NCBI GenBank assembly: GCA_963921825.1
Contig: OY997594.1
Location: 34,950,956 to 35,014,955 of the forward strand
Reading direction: 5' to 3'
DNA from: Erodium maritimum
Taxonomy: Eukaryota > Streptophyta > Magnoliopsida > Geraniales > Geraniaceae
DNA: 64,000 nt
A program made the position numbers and the translations under genes. Position 1 is the stretch's first letter, and each line of letters opens with the position of its first letter. The notes under the pieces were generated by a model. It ran no database searches. It was not told the origin of the DNA and saw only the letters and a program-made list of their open reading frames with translations. Shown in pieces: positions 44,599 through 55,846 of the stretch.

Positions 44599-44990
44599 AA
44601 CCAGACAATGGATGTAGATAGAGATTGGTATCTAACATGATGTTGATGGAACTCAGCAGACTTGTTGCTCCTGCTCTTGTCATGAAGTAAATTAGGATGC
44701 TATTCTACTGCCCCTTATTGTTAATATGTAATACAGTTCTATGACACTTGTTAAATATGTCAAACAGCAATGTAAATAGCAAATTGGTTCTGTACTACTA
44801 CAATGATATATGATCATGAGTAAGATGTTCATAGGATAGTCGTGTGTGGAAACCTTTTTGTGCATATTGGGCTTCAAAGGATTGAAGAAAGGCTATTAAA
44901 CTTTGATAGGTGAATGTGGACGTGTCTTTTACCAAGTGATGTATGTATTCAAGTCTTGTCAATGTAAGACTAAGAGCATGTACATCGTCC

Positions 44991-45085
44991 GTGGGTCGGA
45001 ACCGTGAGTCCCGACTCGCGACTCACTTTCGTGGGTCGGAACCATGAGTCCCGACTCGCGACTCATTTTTGTGGATCGTAACCCA
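44991..45085. repeat. 40-bp subterminal tandem repeat of the Harbinger element
   Basis: Two units (44991-45030, 45031-45070) beginning GTGGGTCGGAACCRTGAGTC and a partial third. Each has CCCGACTCGCGACTCA. Motif GTGGGTCGGA reappears inverted near the right end, as expected for transposase binding sites. Confidence 0.85.
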
Positions 45086-45310
45086 TGAGTCGTGCCCCAG
45101 CCAGTGGCTACCTGCCATATGGCGCCTCAGTGGAAAAAATGACTGGTGGCCCCAATGGTCATAAACGGGTAGATTTTTTTTAATACAAAAAATCTTATTT
45201 AATCTAAACTAATCAAAATTTTCTCATCTATAAATATACTTAAATCACTAACATTTCTCTCATGTTTTTCTCTTAAAATCCTAAATTTCTCTCATAAATT
45301 TCGATAAAAA

Positions 45311-45914
45311 AATGTCCAACAACGAGGCTTCATCAATAGAGGAACTGGAAGCCAACATTCGTACAATAGAGCAACGAATCCGACGAAAGACTGACAGAAT
45401 TATAGAGATAGCAATCCCAAGGCTCGACACACTAAGACAAAGGATCGAAAGTGCGGAACCTTTCCGGCGATAGTTTAACAAAGGTCGTCTCGAAGCCCAC
45501 CACCGACTGATGCATGATTATTTTGTCGAGAATCCCACGTATGAGCCCGATATGTTTATGCGTCAATCTCGTATGTGCCGACCACTTTTTCAACGTGTTA
45601 TGAACAAGATAGCGGAGCATGACGATTACTTTGTTCAGAAGCGGAATGCTGTTGGACGCTTGGATGACGTTGCACTGACGCGATACGAATGCTAGCGTAT
45701 GGGTGCTCGACCCGCTCGTGTTTGGAGCACGATGACTTTGGCTGATATCATGCACACTTGTATCATTCCACACAACATGATTGTAGAGGATGAACTTTAT
45801 CGGTATGAAGCAGGAGATGAGGACTTGTATTACGACCCCCTCCGGAAATACCAGATTAAACACCACCAGAACGATGGCACCAAGGAAGGCCATTGTCTTA
45901 CCAACAACGGTTGA
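45311..45914 (+). pseudogene. Harbinger nuclease ends without DDE core
   Basis: N-terminal part: Met at 45311, an acidic start, TAG at 45471, then RLMHDYFVENPTYEPDMF, RMCRPLFQRVMNKIAEHDDY and a stop at about 45693. Directly after, 45699-45914 carries the extreme C-terminal block (RVWSTMTLADIMHTCIIPHN, MIVEDE). In full-length relatives some 200 residues with the catalytic Asp-Asp-Glu triad lie between these blocks; here they adjoin. The protein would be catalytically dead. Confidence 0.8.
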
Positions 45915-46439
45915 CCGCTCAACTCAATGTGACAAATGATCTCACCCACCGACAACTCCAAGAGGACCTTGTTGAACACATACGGGACTAGTTTGGAGCG
46001 TATTACCGATCAATCGACGAGTGACAAAGCTTTTTTCTCTATAAAATTTGTCTTGTCAAATGTGTTTTGGGTTGTATTATGTGTTATGCGTTATACGCGT
46101 TCTCAATTGTCCACCAGGAGGACGTACCATCTTGAGAGTTGCCCTAAATTGAGTCTTTGGTTGTGCGGAGCTAAACATTTATAAGTTGCCTCTCCGCCTC
46201 AACGATTAATTTTCTTCTAACATTTGGCACCCTTTCTTTCTTGGGACGAACCGACAAAGGTTGACATAGACGACATGCGGGTGTTGCTGTTGTCAACGAC
46301 ATGTTGTTGGGTTCCACCAGACTCGTTATAACGGTAATAGTTTGGACCGAGGTTGAAAAGTGGGGGGTTGAATTGACCTGGATTGAAATTCATTTAACAA
46401 TATTTATAATAAAAAAAATAATACTTCACATAAAAATAA

Positions 46440-46690
46440 TAGTAAACGAAATTAAAGTCGAGAGTTTGAAAGTACCAGGTATGAATGCACCTGGGTTGTA
46501 ACCAGGTTGCATATACGGGTTGAAAGCGCTTGGGTTGTAACCAAGTTGCATGAACGGGTTGTTGGCCATGTTGATGTTCAACACGCTCTAGAAGCTGCCT
46601 AGCTGATCGGGGTTGAAGTGAAGATCATTCTAGTTCCAGCCTCCGGTAAAGACGAACCTTGAGTTTCTTTGTCGGACATTTTCGATCGGA
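46440..46690 (-). pseudogene. Harbinger second ORF (Myb/trihelix-like) N-terminus
   Basis: The minus strand reads RNSRFVFTGGWN, stop, NDLHFNPDQLGSF, stop, then NINMANNPFMQLGYNPSAFN and PYMQPGYNPGAFIP. I know this start from plant PIF/Harbinger companion proteins, which bring the nuclease to DNA. The DNA-binding domain itself is missing. Confidence 0.6.
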
Positions 46691-47131
46691 ATTTGTGACA
46701 AAGAAAGTTGAGAGTGAAAGTAGAGAAAAAAATTGAGAGAAATATGAGATTTATTGGTGCTTTGATGAATGAAATTGAGGGTATTTATAGGCGGGGAAAA
46801 TTTGATTTTTGTTGTTTATAATTCAAATATATTTTATTTTAAAAATAAATAAAATTTGACCGTTTCTTAAACGGTTGGATTTTTTTTACACCAAAGAAGA
46901 CATATGTAAGCAGTTGATTGGTTGGTGTGCGACCTATGACCCGCAAGCCAATAACCCGATTTAGTGGTTCGCATGTCGCGAACCGCGATCCTGACCCACT
47001 ATTTAATGGGTCAGAACCACAAAAACCGCACATCATAGTGTGCAACTCGTAATTCCGACCCACTAAATAACGGGTTGCAAATTGTGGGTCGGAGCATGGT
47101 CTTAGGTTGCATAAATAAAATGCATGTCAAA

Positions 47132-48159
47132 CAACGTCGATATATTCGTGGTATTGGGCAGGGAAACACTTGGGTGAATACTCCGTAAAATCAGCATACA
47201 ATATGATCCATCATAATCAGGCAACAGTTAACAATCAAACGGATATCTGGTCCTCGATTTGGGGAGGAAGTACTACCAAAGGTGCATACTTTTCTATGGC
47301 GAACATGTTCGGGATGTCTCTAGGTAGCACCCAACCTCCGCAGACGGTTCGTAGCACTGGAAGCAAATTGTCCTGTTTGCCAAGGTGAGGAGGAATCGGA
47401 GCTTCACCTATTAGTCGAATGTCCGGTGGCGGCAGAGTGTTGGACGAAATCCGATCTGATGCTTCCCCAGGCTGTTACTAACATCACATAATGGTTGAGG
47501 ACCATCCTACAGTTAAACCCCCTTGCATGCGGGGGAATGGTAGGGTGCATACTATGAGAAATATGGAAAGCCAAAAACAAGGTGGTCTGGGAGAATGCCC
47601 CACAGACATCAACCACCATTTATCAAACGTCGTTTTCCCTACATACGGGATGAGTGGAAGCCAAACACTGGAAAGCAAGAGCAACGACAGATGGCGCTCT
47701 GTTTGCGGCGACAAGACAAATGGGGACAAGGTGGGTGTGTAGAGATGACACAGGGCGAATCACCCGGGCTCGATCATCTACGTTCCATGGACCCCAGAAC
47801 CCAAGTCTAGTAGAGGCCTACGCTGTCAGAGATGCATTGACATGACGGTTGCGGAAGCTTGGACAACACGCAAGTGTCAGAAGTGATTGCAAGGTCATAG
47901 TGGATATGATCACAAAATGGGAGAAACCCTCTTCCCCACTAGGGATAGTCGTTTACGATTGTAGTTCCCTATTAACTAAACTCGAGTGCGTGCAACTCGA
48001 CTTTGTAAAACGGACAGCGAACAAAGCAACTCATTAGCTTTTCAGGACGACTTGTTCTTCCCATGTCTGAAAATGGTGTGGGGTTATATCCCGGAGTCAC
48101 TCCAAAGCATTATTATTGTCGACATTTAAATAATAGTATTCCTATATTGATAAAAAAAA
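47132..48159 (+). mobile_element. 5'-truncated LINE with target duplication
   Basis: Flanked by ATGCATGTCAAA (47120-47131 and 48160-48171) and ending CCTATATTGATAAAAAAA. It holds the end of ORF2: a zf-RVT block (47150-47480, with GEYSVKSAYNMI and WSSIWG) and a plant-type RNase H (47654-48037: DGALFAA, SLVEAYAVRDAL, VRSDCKVIVDMI, VQLDFVKRTANKATH). Stops break the frames. It inserted between the Harbinger element and the MLO gene. Confidence 0.88.
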
Positions 48160-48171
48160 TGCATGTCAAAA

Positions 48172-48448
48172 CAATCGGGTCTAGAACGTATATGTAATCA
48201 TATTCAAACTCATCGTTGAAAGAGAAAGGAAGAGACAAAAATGGGCATGTCTCTCAAGCAGCATCTAATGGCAAATGTTTCGTATATCTGGTTCGTAATA
48301 GCATGCACACCAATGCCATGCATGTCTTCTCCGATTTTTTCATCGTACGTTCCCAATTCATCTCCTTCATTCCCCAAATTGAACTCTCTGCCGCTGACCT
48401 TCCATCCAGAGGCAGATGTGAAAAAGGGCTCGTGGGCTCTGCTCAAAA
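48172..48448 (+). promoter_or_regulatory. Presumed promoter and 5' leader of the MLO gene
   Basis: Only about 277 bases separate the LINE end from the MLO start. Two ORFs with upstream ATGs (48216 and 48241) overlap the MLO start in other frames. I found no certain TATA box. If transcription starts upstream of 48241, these ORFs would be read first. Confidence 0.35.
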
Positions 48449-51400
48449 ATGGCGGAAGGAGAAGCACGGACCTTGTTCGAGACCCCGACATGGGCGGTTG
48501 CCACCGTCGTCACTGTGATGATCTTAATCAGCTTAATGATTGAGCATTCGTTGGAAAAATTGGCAGCGGTAAGAAGACCTTATTGAATCAAATCTCAATA
48601 TGTTGATTGATTGCTTGATTGTTTGTTTGGGTTTCATTTATTTTTCCTTCTTAAGCAGTGGTTAGAGAAGACGAAGAGGAATGCCCTCCTCGCTGCTCTG
48701 GAAAAGGTTAAAGATGGTGGGCAATTTAAATTGGTTCTATAGATGGTGGACAATGAATTATTTTTATTGTAGCTTAGGTGTTTGATGATTTGCCTGTGTG
48801 AGCAGAATTAATGTTATTTGGGTTTCTATCGCTGCTGATGGGTCATTGGACTGAGTTTATGTCCACAATTTGTGTTAATTCATCAGCCTTCAGCAGCAAA
48901 TTCCATCCTTGCGTTACCTCCGATGATAAGCTTAAGCTTAAATGGACACAACGCTTTTCCATCAATGGCGTTGTTCACTTGAATGATTCGGTGCGGGTGC
49001 TCAAGGAGGGTTTTACTTGTCCCAAGGTAGCTTTCCCCTTTTCCCATGTTTTGGATGTTTGCATAGTTGTTCTTTAATGCTGGTACATTTTGATGTTATT
49101 ATGATGTGCTTCTATTCCAATTGGTATATGCCAACTTTCAAATTCAATGATGTTGTTACCGTGATATCGTTCATGGACATGCTACCTAGAATTTTCCTTT
49201 TACTTGGATACCTTTTTTATTCTTGCTGTTTGTATGAACTCTAATTTGTCTTTCAGGGTAAAGAGCGTTTTGCTTCAAGAGAAACTCTTGAGCAGCTTCA
49301 CCGTTTGATATTTGTTCTTGGCGTAACCCATATTTTTTATAGCTTTGCTACTGTTGCCTTGGCATTGGTTAAGGTTGGTGGACCCATTTAAAGTAAACTT
49401 CTCCTTTGAAGCTTCCTAGATTCATCTCGTTGGTGAAGCACTAATAATTTATGTATTCTTACAGATCTATAGCTGGAGATCATGGGAAAACCATTCAAAA
49501 GAAATCGGTGATAACGATGTTGGAGGTGTGCATTTTGTTCGTCTCGTTGAATTCTTTGTTAATTTGCTGGCAATGGATACAGTTTTGTTTTTAACCTCCT
49601 CGAGTTAATTTCATAACTTAGGTTTACCACATGCAGATGTGTCAAGAAATGCGAAGATGAGACACTTAACTACTTTCATTTCTGATCATACATCCCACCC
49701 ATGGAGCCAACACAGCGTTCTTGTTTGGCTGGTATTACCACATATTGTATCTTTGCCTAGTTTAAAATGTTGTGGGTGATTTTGTTTCATCGCTATATTT
49801 AGTAACATTTACCTGCCTTCAAATTTCTTATAACGGTAAAAAAGCAATCTTAAAAATTAAATGTCCTTTCCTAGATAATATTTACATGTATCTTCCCTTC
49901 TGTATAACGTAGCAAGTCTTTGTTTTCTATGATAACCCTGACTGCTGGTATTTGAGTAATTCCAAATTAAACAAATATATTTGCAGCTTTGTTTCATCCG
50001 GCAGTTCTGGAGTTCTATAACCGAAGCAGATTATATGGCTTTGCGCTTGGGATTTATTACTGTAAGTTTAATCCAGTCTAAGTTAAAGTCTTATGTCTAT
50101 AGGTTGATGTGAAAGAGGAGTGTTACCAGTTCACCCTCTTGGGCATTACGATTTTTATTCGGACTAAACATACTTCAAATAACTCAATATAAGTTCATCA
50201 CTTGTGAAATTACACCCATGGAATTACATGCCTCTGCCATAACCACAAAATTTGAGAATGCCTGTAAGTTTTGGCACTTCCAAACCTCTAACAACTTCTC
50301 AATGGTGGTGCGAGTTTTTCTAAATTAGACTGGAAGGTTTGAGGACCAAACCCACTTATTTATAGTTGAAGAACTCTACCTATTAATATTATAAAGCAAC
50401 TCAACTAATGGTATGGGATGCTAATTGATGAAGTATGACCACAATACATAGAGTAGCTTGTGGAAACGTCATGAGTCAACTCTTGGAGATTGTTCATATT
50501 TTTTCCTTCATTCATGATAGAAGTCTCCATTAATGATTCAACAATACTATCATACATCAGATCTAAGGCTAAGTGAGTAATGTAATGTCTTAACTTATTG
50601 TGTACTGCTAGTAGTTGTGTGTATGTCGTACGGCGTGAGAATAAGGCTTCGGAGAGATGAAATCAGAAAGTAACTGCAAGAATGTAACATGAGAGTTCAA
50701 AATCCCTTTACCTATATATACACAGAACAACAGTTACTAAGTGGCACCGACCTAATTGGTTGAAGTTTGTGTCAGAGAGCTGACATGGTATATGTGATCC
50801 ACTAGCAGCCTACCTTATGGTGTGGCATGACTTGTAGACAGTGGGTACTATGATCATCATGTAATTCTCTTGGGTAATGTGACTTGGTACCCAAATCTCT
50901 AGGTACTTGGCTTGACACCCGAATCGTGACACTCGTTATTCTGGGTTGTCAGAAACTACTTCCAATTATTTGTATGTCATTAATAGATTTGGAAATTCAC
51001 TAAGTAAGTTGCATATTCTAACTATTGGTTTGTGACTCATATACTTGTATTTTTTTTCCAGAGTCATCAACTTCCTCTGAATTATGACTTCCTTAGTTAT
51101 ATACTAAGAAACATGGAGGAAGAGTTTTGCCATATCCTTGGCATCAGGTACCCCTTTACTGACTAAAAGGTTAACGTCACTTTAGTGTGATCTAACTAAT
51201 AAGATGCATTTCTATATCCTGTTTGCAGTGGTAGATCAAACACATATAAAAGTACCCAAATATGTTTGTTACTTTCTCTAGAAACTAGTTTTTATCTTGA
51301 TTTCATGCAAGGATGAGTTTGTATTACACAAATGTTGGTCAATCTTGTTCATCCAGGAGAACTGGCATATGGATTAGTTAAGGGTGATATTTAGGTGGTA

Positions 51401-53807
51401 TTATTTAGAAGGAAAAACTTTAAGCATTTCATTATTGGCTAACCTAAAGTTACTTCTGTGCAGTGGACTTCTCTGGATATATGCCATATCATGCATCCTT
51501 CTAGATTTTCATGGTATTTTTCATGCCAAAGTTAACACTTGTTTTTTTTTTTGTGTGTGTGTATATGGGGGGATACCTATCTATTGACTTTTTTAATGAC
51601 TCCTTAAATTGATTGGATTCATTGTCATACACATTATGGTTTAGAAAGGCAGTGAAGAAAACGAGAGCTATCATCACCGACAGAGGTGTTATTGGCAGGA
51701 ATTTACTTTGTATTTCAATGACAAAGTATCCTGCAAGATTATATACTACTCATGGCTACATGGATTAGAGTTACAATATAAACCGGGCTTGAACTCTAAA
51801 GCTAATAGGGCTAAATCATCTTGACTGACACCCCCTCAGATTGATGTGGGTTGATCGATCAATAACAATTTGTCTGATGAAGTGACAATCCACCTCAATA
51901 TGTTTTGTGCACTCATAATATGTATAACACTGGTATTATTTACAATCCATTCGCCCACCTGCCCGTTTGAAGTCGTGTATGGGAGGAAGCCACCCTCGCC
52001 TTGTTGCTTATTGCCCTAGTGCTGCCCGCATTGAAGTTGTCAATCATGAGCTTTGTGATAGAGACAATTATTTAGCCGAACTCTACAACCGCTTGTTACA
52101 AGCGGCTATCAAGGCTTCTTATGATAAGACCCACCACAAAGTTCATTTTGAGGTGGGCGAATGGGTTCTATTACGACTTCAACCTTTCAAGCAGCAAAGT
52201 GTAGCCTCCCAAAGCAACAAAAAATCTCACCTAGGTCCGCGAGATACAATGAACTGATTTGGGTCTTCAGAAATTAAAACCTAGAAATCAGAGACGAAGA
52301 CAACGGAACTGGAATAAGAACTAGACGAGAGAGAGCACAAAGGCTCTGATACGATACCAGTCTCAATGAATAAAGTATTGTACAAGTCTACAAGACCACA
52401 TATATATACTACCCATGGCTACAACCTTAAAGCCCATAGGACCAAATCATGTAGATTGACAGTTATAAGGCTTTCAGGCCATCATACAGTCATTGGAACA
52501 GGACAATGTCATCTCTTATGTACAAAGTTATCTTTTGCCGAAACCAAAAAATAGTTGTCTACATCTTAATCATATTGCTAACATGATAATTCAAGCATTT
52601 AAATGGCCTAGCTTCCTAGTGTATGATCTGTAACTTTTGTTCAGGAACCACAATCTACTTTTATCTCTCCTTCCTTCCCACTATTGTAAGTTCCTATCAT
52701 TGTGCTCTTCTTCATGGCTCTATTTTTATTTCAATAGCCACAGTGCACTTATATTATTTCCTCTGTTGGTTGTATAAGATTATCCTACTGATGGGTACTA
52801 AACTGCGCCGGGTGGTTGTGAAGTTGGCTGTTGAAATCATGCATAAATGCCAATTGAATGATTCCCATCAGTTCAAGCTTAGGGATGAGCTATTCTGGTT
52901 TAAGAGGCCAAGATTGCTTTTGCGGTTAATACAACTGGTATCTTTCCAAGTAAGCTGAGTAATTATACATTCTTTGTTGCTTTGAAGTTGTATTTAAAAC
53001 CCAACTCTTCTTAATTCTTGGTGATTGTGTTTTACAGAATGCATTAGAAATGGCAAGTTTCCTCTGGTCTTTGGTAAGAACTTTTCTGTACCAGTGTTGC
53101 AATATCTGAGATTGGTCTCAGTAATGTTGCTTTTTCTTTTACTTGCAATCCCTAAATGTCATAATCATATACCCACTTTTCTGGTTTCTAAGACGCAAGT
53201 TAATTGATACATGTGATTATGGTAATGTTTCCAGTGGGAAATCAAGGATTCTTCATGTTTCATGAAAAATCGTCACTTCCTTGTGATTCGTTTGACATTT
53301 GGGTATCATCTCTATCATACGATTCTATCTCATTATTATTTATATATATCTCTTCCAAGTCTCATATTAGCAACCTCTCATTGTTTGTTGCAGTGTCATA
53401 TCCCAGTTCTGTGGTAGCTTTATCACGTTCCCGCTCTATGTTGTAGTCACACAGGTCTGTTCTGGCCTTTTTGTTATTGTTGTCATGTTTGTTCTCTCAC
53501 AATCTTTGATACATAAGCATGTGATAGTTATTTGCAGATGGGCTCCAGCTTCAGGAGAGCCATAGTTTCTGAAAGGGTAAGAGATTCACTCTCAGACTGG
53601 AAAAAGAGAATGAAGTCCAGACAGGGCCATAGTTCCCCTCAGGCACCAACATTAAGATCTTCTGTATCATTGGATAGACTCTCAACCGCTGGAGGACAAA
53701 AATTCTATAGAGTCATGGAAGGGCTGAACTTGCGTAAACATGCAGGGCGAGGCCAAAGTGAGACACCACGGGAAAGGGAAGATCACAAGTTGAAGGTTTT
53801 ATGTTGA
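48449..53807 (+). CDS. MLO family seven-transmembrane protein
   Basis: Fifteen exons: 48449-48568, 48659-48716, 48806-49026, 49257-49373, 49465-49525, 49637-49731, 49987-50061, 51062-51147, 51464-51513, 52645-52685, 52779-52949, 53038-53073, 53235-53302, 53394-53454, 53538-53807. All introns are GT-AG, frames join, 509 residues. Family blocks in order: ETPTWAVATVVTV (TM1), WLEKTKRNALLAALEKVKDE, ICVNSSAF, LEQLHRLIFVLGVTHIFYS, HTSHPWS, FIRQFW, DYMALRLGFI, MEEEFCHILGISG, ILLMGTKL, LFWFKRP, LIQLVSFQNALEMASFLW, CFMKN and TQMGS. Residues 421-445 form the calmodulin-binding amphipathic segment (around VRDSLSDWKKRMK). MLO proteins are plasma-membrane calcium-linked proteins; some clades confer powdery mildew susceptibility, others act in roots or reproduction. 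The clade is not settled. The C-tail (about 65 residues after the calmodulin site) is short. Confidence 0.9.
50062..51061. other. Large intron 7 of the MLO gene
   Basis: Exactly 1 kb without coding blocks. The part from about 50560 to 50930 has an LTR-like look (ATATATACACAG within a promoter-like setting) but no ends or duplications were found. Confidence 0.4.
51690..52475. mobile_element. Composite copia and gypsy remnant in MLO intron 9
   Basis: On the minus strand 51935-51835 reads TKHIEVDCHFIRQIVIDRST, the end of a copia RNase H, and is followed by LTR-like sequence starting TGTCAGTCAAGATGA (51826 leftward). A second LTR-like piece with TGTCAATCTACATGA lies at about 52460, leading to a damaged Met-tRNA primer site (GGTATCGTATCAGAGCC, about 52340-52360). 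Between them, on the plus strand at 51955-52230, is the end of a Ty3 integrase (CPFEVVYGR, YCPSAARIEVV, HFEVGEWVLLRLQPFKQQSV). So a gutted antisense copia element holds, or is joined to, a piece of a gypsy element. Confidence 0.75.
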
Positions 53808-54124
53808 AGGTCCTAGAAAGGACTTTGTGGAGCCATAAAAACTGGATACTCTTACCTTTAACAAAAGGTTGAAGACTGCTTCTGGCTTTGCCAGTTTCTT
53901 TGGTAGACATGCATGACTTGGTAAATCATCTTTAGATGGATTTTGGTTCAGTTGACAACCAAATCTCATTCGTACAAGAGAGTACATTTTTAGCTCATCT
54001 ATCTTCTGTTAAGAAACACTACTCTTTCTCTATTTAAAAATAAATGTCTAAAATATATTGTCTTTATATAAATCGGGGCCTAGCTGCGGCAGCACTTCGA
54101 ACCGACTCTGGTTCATTGGATATG
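53808..54124. other. 3' UTR and downstream of the MLO gene
   Basis: No further MLO-like coding sequence after the stop at 53805-53807. An AATAAA-like AAAATAAATG occurs near 54038. The boundary with the LINE cluster is near 54125. Confidence 0.4.
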
Positions 54125-54246
54125 TAATCTTTATTTATTTTTATTAGAGAGGAAATTTATGAACAAAACAAACGATACAAAACAAAAAAAACTATAAAAA
54201 AAAAACAGGTCAGAATTAAAGCTCTAACATCAAAAGCAACAAGATT
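54125..54246 (-). mobile_element. Left piece of antisense LINE, severed by a later LINE
   Basis: On the minus strand this short A/T-rich piece follows the LINE ORF1 that ends near 58456 if the LINE at 54264-58438 and one target copy are excised. It ends in ATAAAAATAAATAAAG-like sequence near 54125. Whether this is the true end of the inverted segment is uncertain. Confidence 0.4.
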
Positions 54247-54647
54247 AAAGAATTACCTTCAAGAAAAGTCAAGGTTCTTGGTCTATGTCTGCTAGGGCTT
54301 CTCCCTCCTCGCGGTGCTGTCGCCCTAGGCGTGTTCCAAACTCCCGGCTTAGTCCCGGTCAGCCTCCTCTCTCCCCAGTTGAGCTTGCTCTCGCCTCTCC
54401 TCTACCCTTTTCCGACCCAGGTTTAGACGCAATCCAATCACAACGGTTGGATACGAGTACCCCCTTGTCGCCGGCCTCGCCTCCATCAGGGTCGCCATCG
54501 CCCTCCCCAGTGGCCCTTTTGCCTGATTCGCAAATTGCGACCACCTCTGTCTTGGGTTCACAAGTTAATTGAGACCCAGGGTCAAATACTATTCCATCGG
54601 CCCCAGAAAAACCAGATCTTTGGGTACTGGCTTGAAACTATCAAGGG

Positions 54648-55364
54648 ATGGGATCCCGATTACACAAACAACATCTGCACCATATACTAAGGGATCATCA
54701 ACCTCACCCATTGTTTCTTTCCGAGACATTGCTCTCTGCTCATAATTACGCGCTACTCTACAGATCGTTGGGCTTTCAGGATTTTATCTGCGTTCCATAT
54801 TCAGAGTCTAGTCAAGGGTTAGCTCTGTTCAGGGTCATGGGACTCGTTGTAAGTTATCATGAATCCGATATAAATTTCATTGATGTGGAAGTCTCGGCTC
54901 CTGGCCATGCGGATTTGCGCCTAACGGGTATCTACGGGGAGGCTCGTCGGGATCATCGTTTCAAAACATGGGAGAAGATACGACGTTTGCATACCCCTAC
55001 TCACCCAAATTGAATTCTTATTGGAGACTTTAACGGGATATTAGAACCATATGAGACAACAGGAGGTCACTACCCTATAAGCCTCATTGACGATTTTTGC
55101 TCTCTTATAGATGATTTGCAGTTAGTTGATATGCCGATGACTGGTCACCAGTATACATGGTTCCGGGGACGGAACCACGCCAGGCAAATACATGCTCGAT
55201 TGGATAGAGCTTTGATATCTAGCTCGCTTTATTATTCTCTTTCGGACCTTGATTTTCGTAATACAGGCAAGACGACCTCTAATCACTGGCTAATCCTTCT
55301 GTCTCTTGCCCGTAAAGTTCCTCAACGAGGCCCTCCGAGTTCAGATTTCAATCCCAATAGGTAA
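54648..55364 (+). pseudogene. LINE endonuclease domain
   Basis: The exonuclease/endonuclease/phosphatase fold of LINE ORF2, split by a stop at 55011. The DFN of GDFNGIL and the LDRALIS motif are kept; the final catalytic SDH is replaced by SNH (TTSNHWLIL), so a catalytic Asp is missing. This domain nicks target DNA to start reverse transcription. Confidence 0.85.
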
Positions 55365-55846
55365 GGGACCCTGATTGTGGGAAAGTGGTACAAGAACATT
55401 GGGATAAACATTCGACAATTCCAATTGCATAGGTTATTCGTACGGCGGGGACCAATCTGGATAACTAGGGTATGTATCACTTCCGGAAGAATATTAATCA
55501 TATTAAGTGGTGCCAACGTCGTATTGCGGAGTTGAATGGGAGGACCGATCGGCCGGGAGTGCATAGACGTGAAGCAATCCAAATTCAGTATGAACGTGCG
55601 TTGGGGGAGCAAGAAGCGTTCTGACAACAAAGAGCAAAGCAACATTGGCTGGCTGAAGGGGATGAGAACAATAAATTCTTTCAAGCGGTATGTTCCTATT
55701 GTCGTCGGGTAAATGTCGTGATGGCTTTGAAGGATGCAACAGGGTACCTCATGACGTGAGATACTGGGATGAGGGAGTTAATTATGGACTGTTTTGGCCA
55801 GCTTTTTATGAGCGGGCAGCCGGACCTGGGAGTGTTCTGATTACCC

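Larger units (their letters stand above)
44970..47105 (+). mobile_element. PIF/Harbinger element with deleted catalytic core
   Basis: Ends are inverted: CTAAGAGCATG at 44970-44980 and CATGGTCTTAG at 47095-47105. GAGCATG-like tips next to TWA trinucleotides are typical of PIF/Harbinger. Inside lie the N- and C-terminal ends of a Harbinger nuclease on the plus strand and a Myb/trihelix-type second ORF on the minus strand, the usual two-gene plan. Subterminal 40-bp tandem repeats start at 44991. It sits between the RMR and MLO genes. TAA left versus TTA right is not an identical duplication, so the ends carry some doubt. Confidence 0.75.

Noticed and set aside
48241..48543. Separate protein-coding gene
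   Set aside because: It overlaps the MLO first exon in another frame and shows no domain; better treated as a possible upstream ORF.
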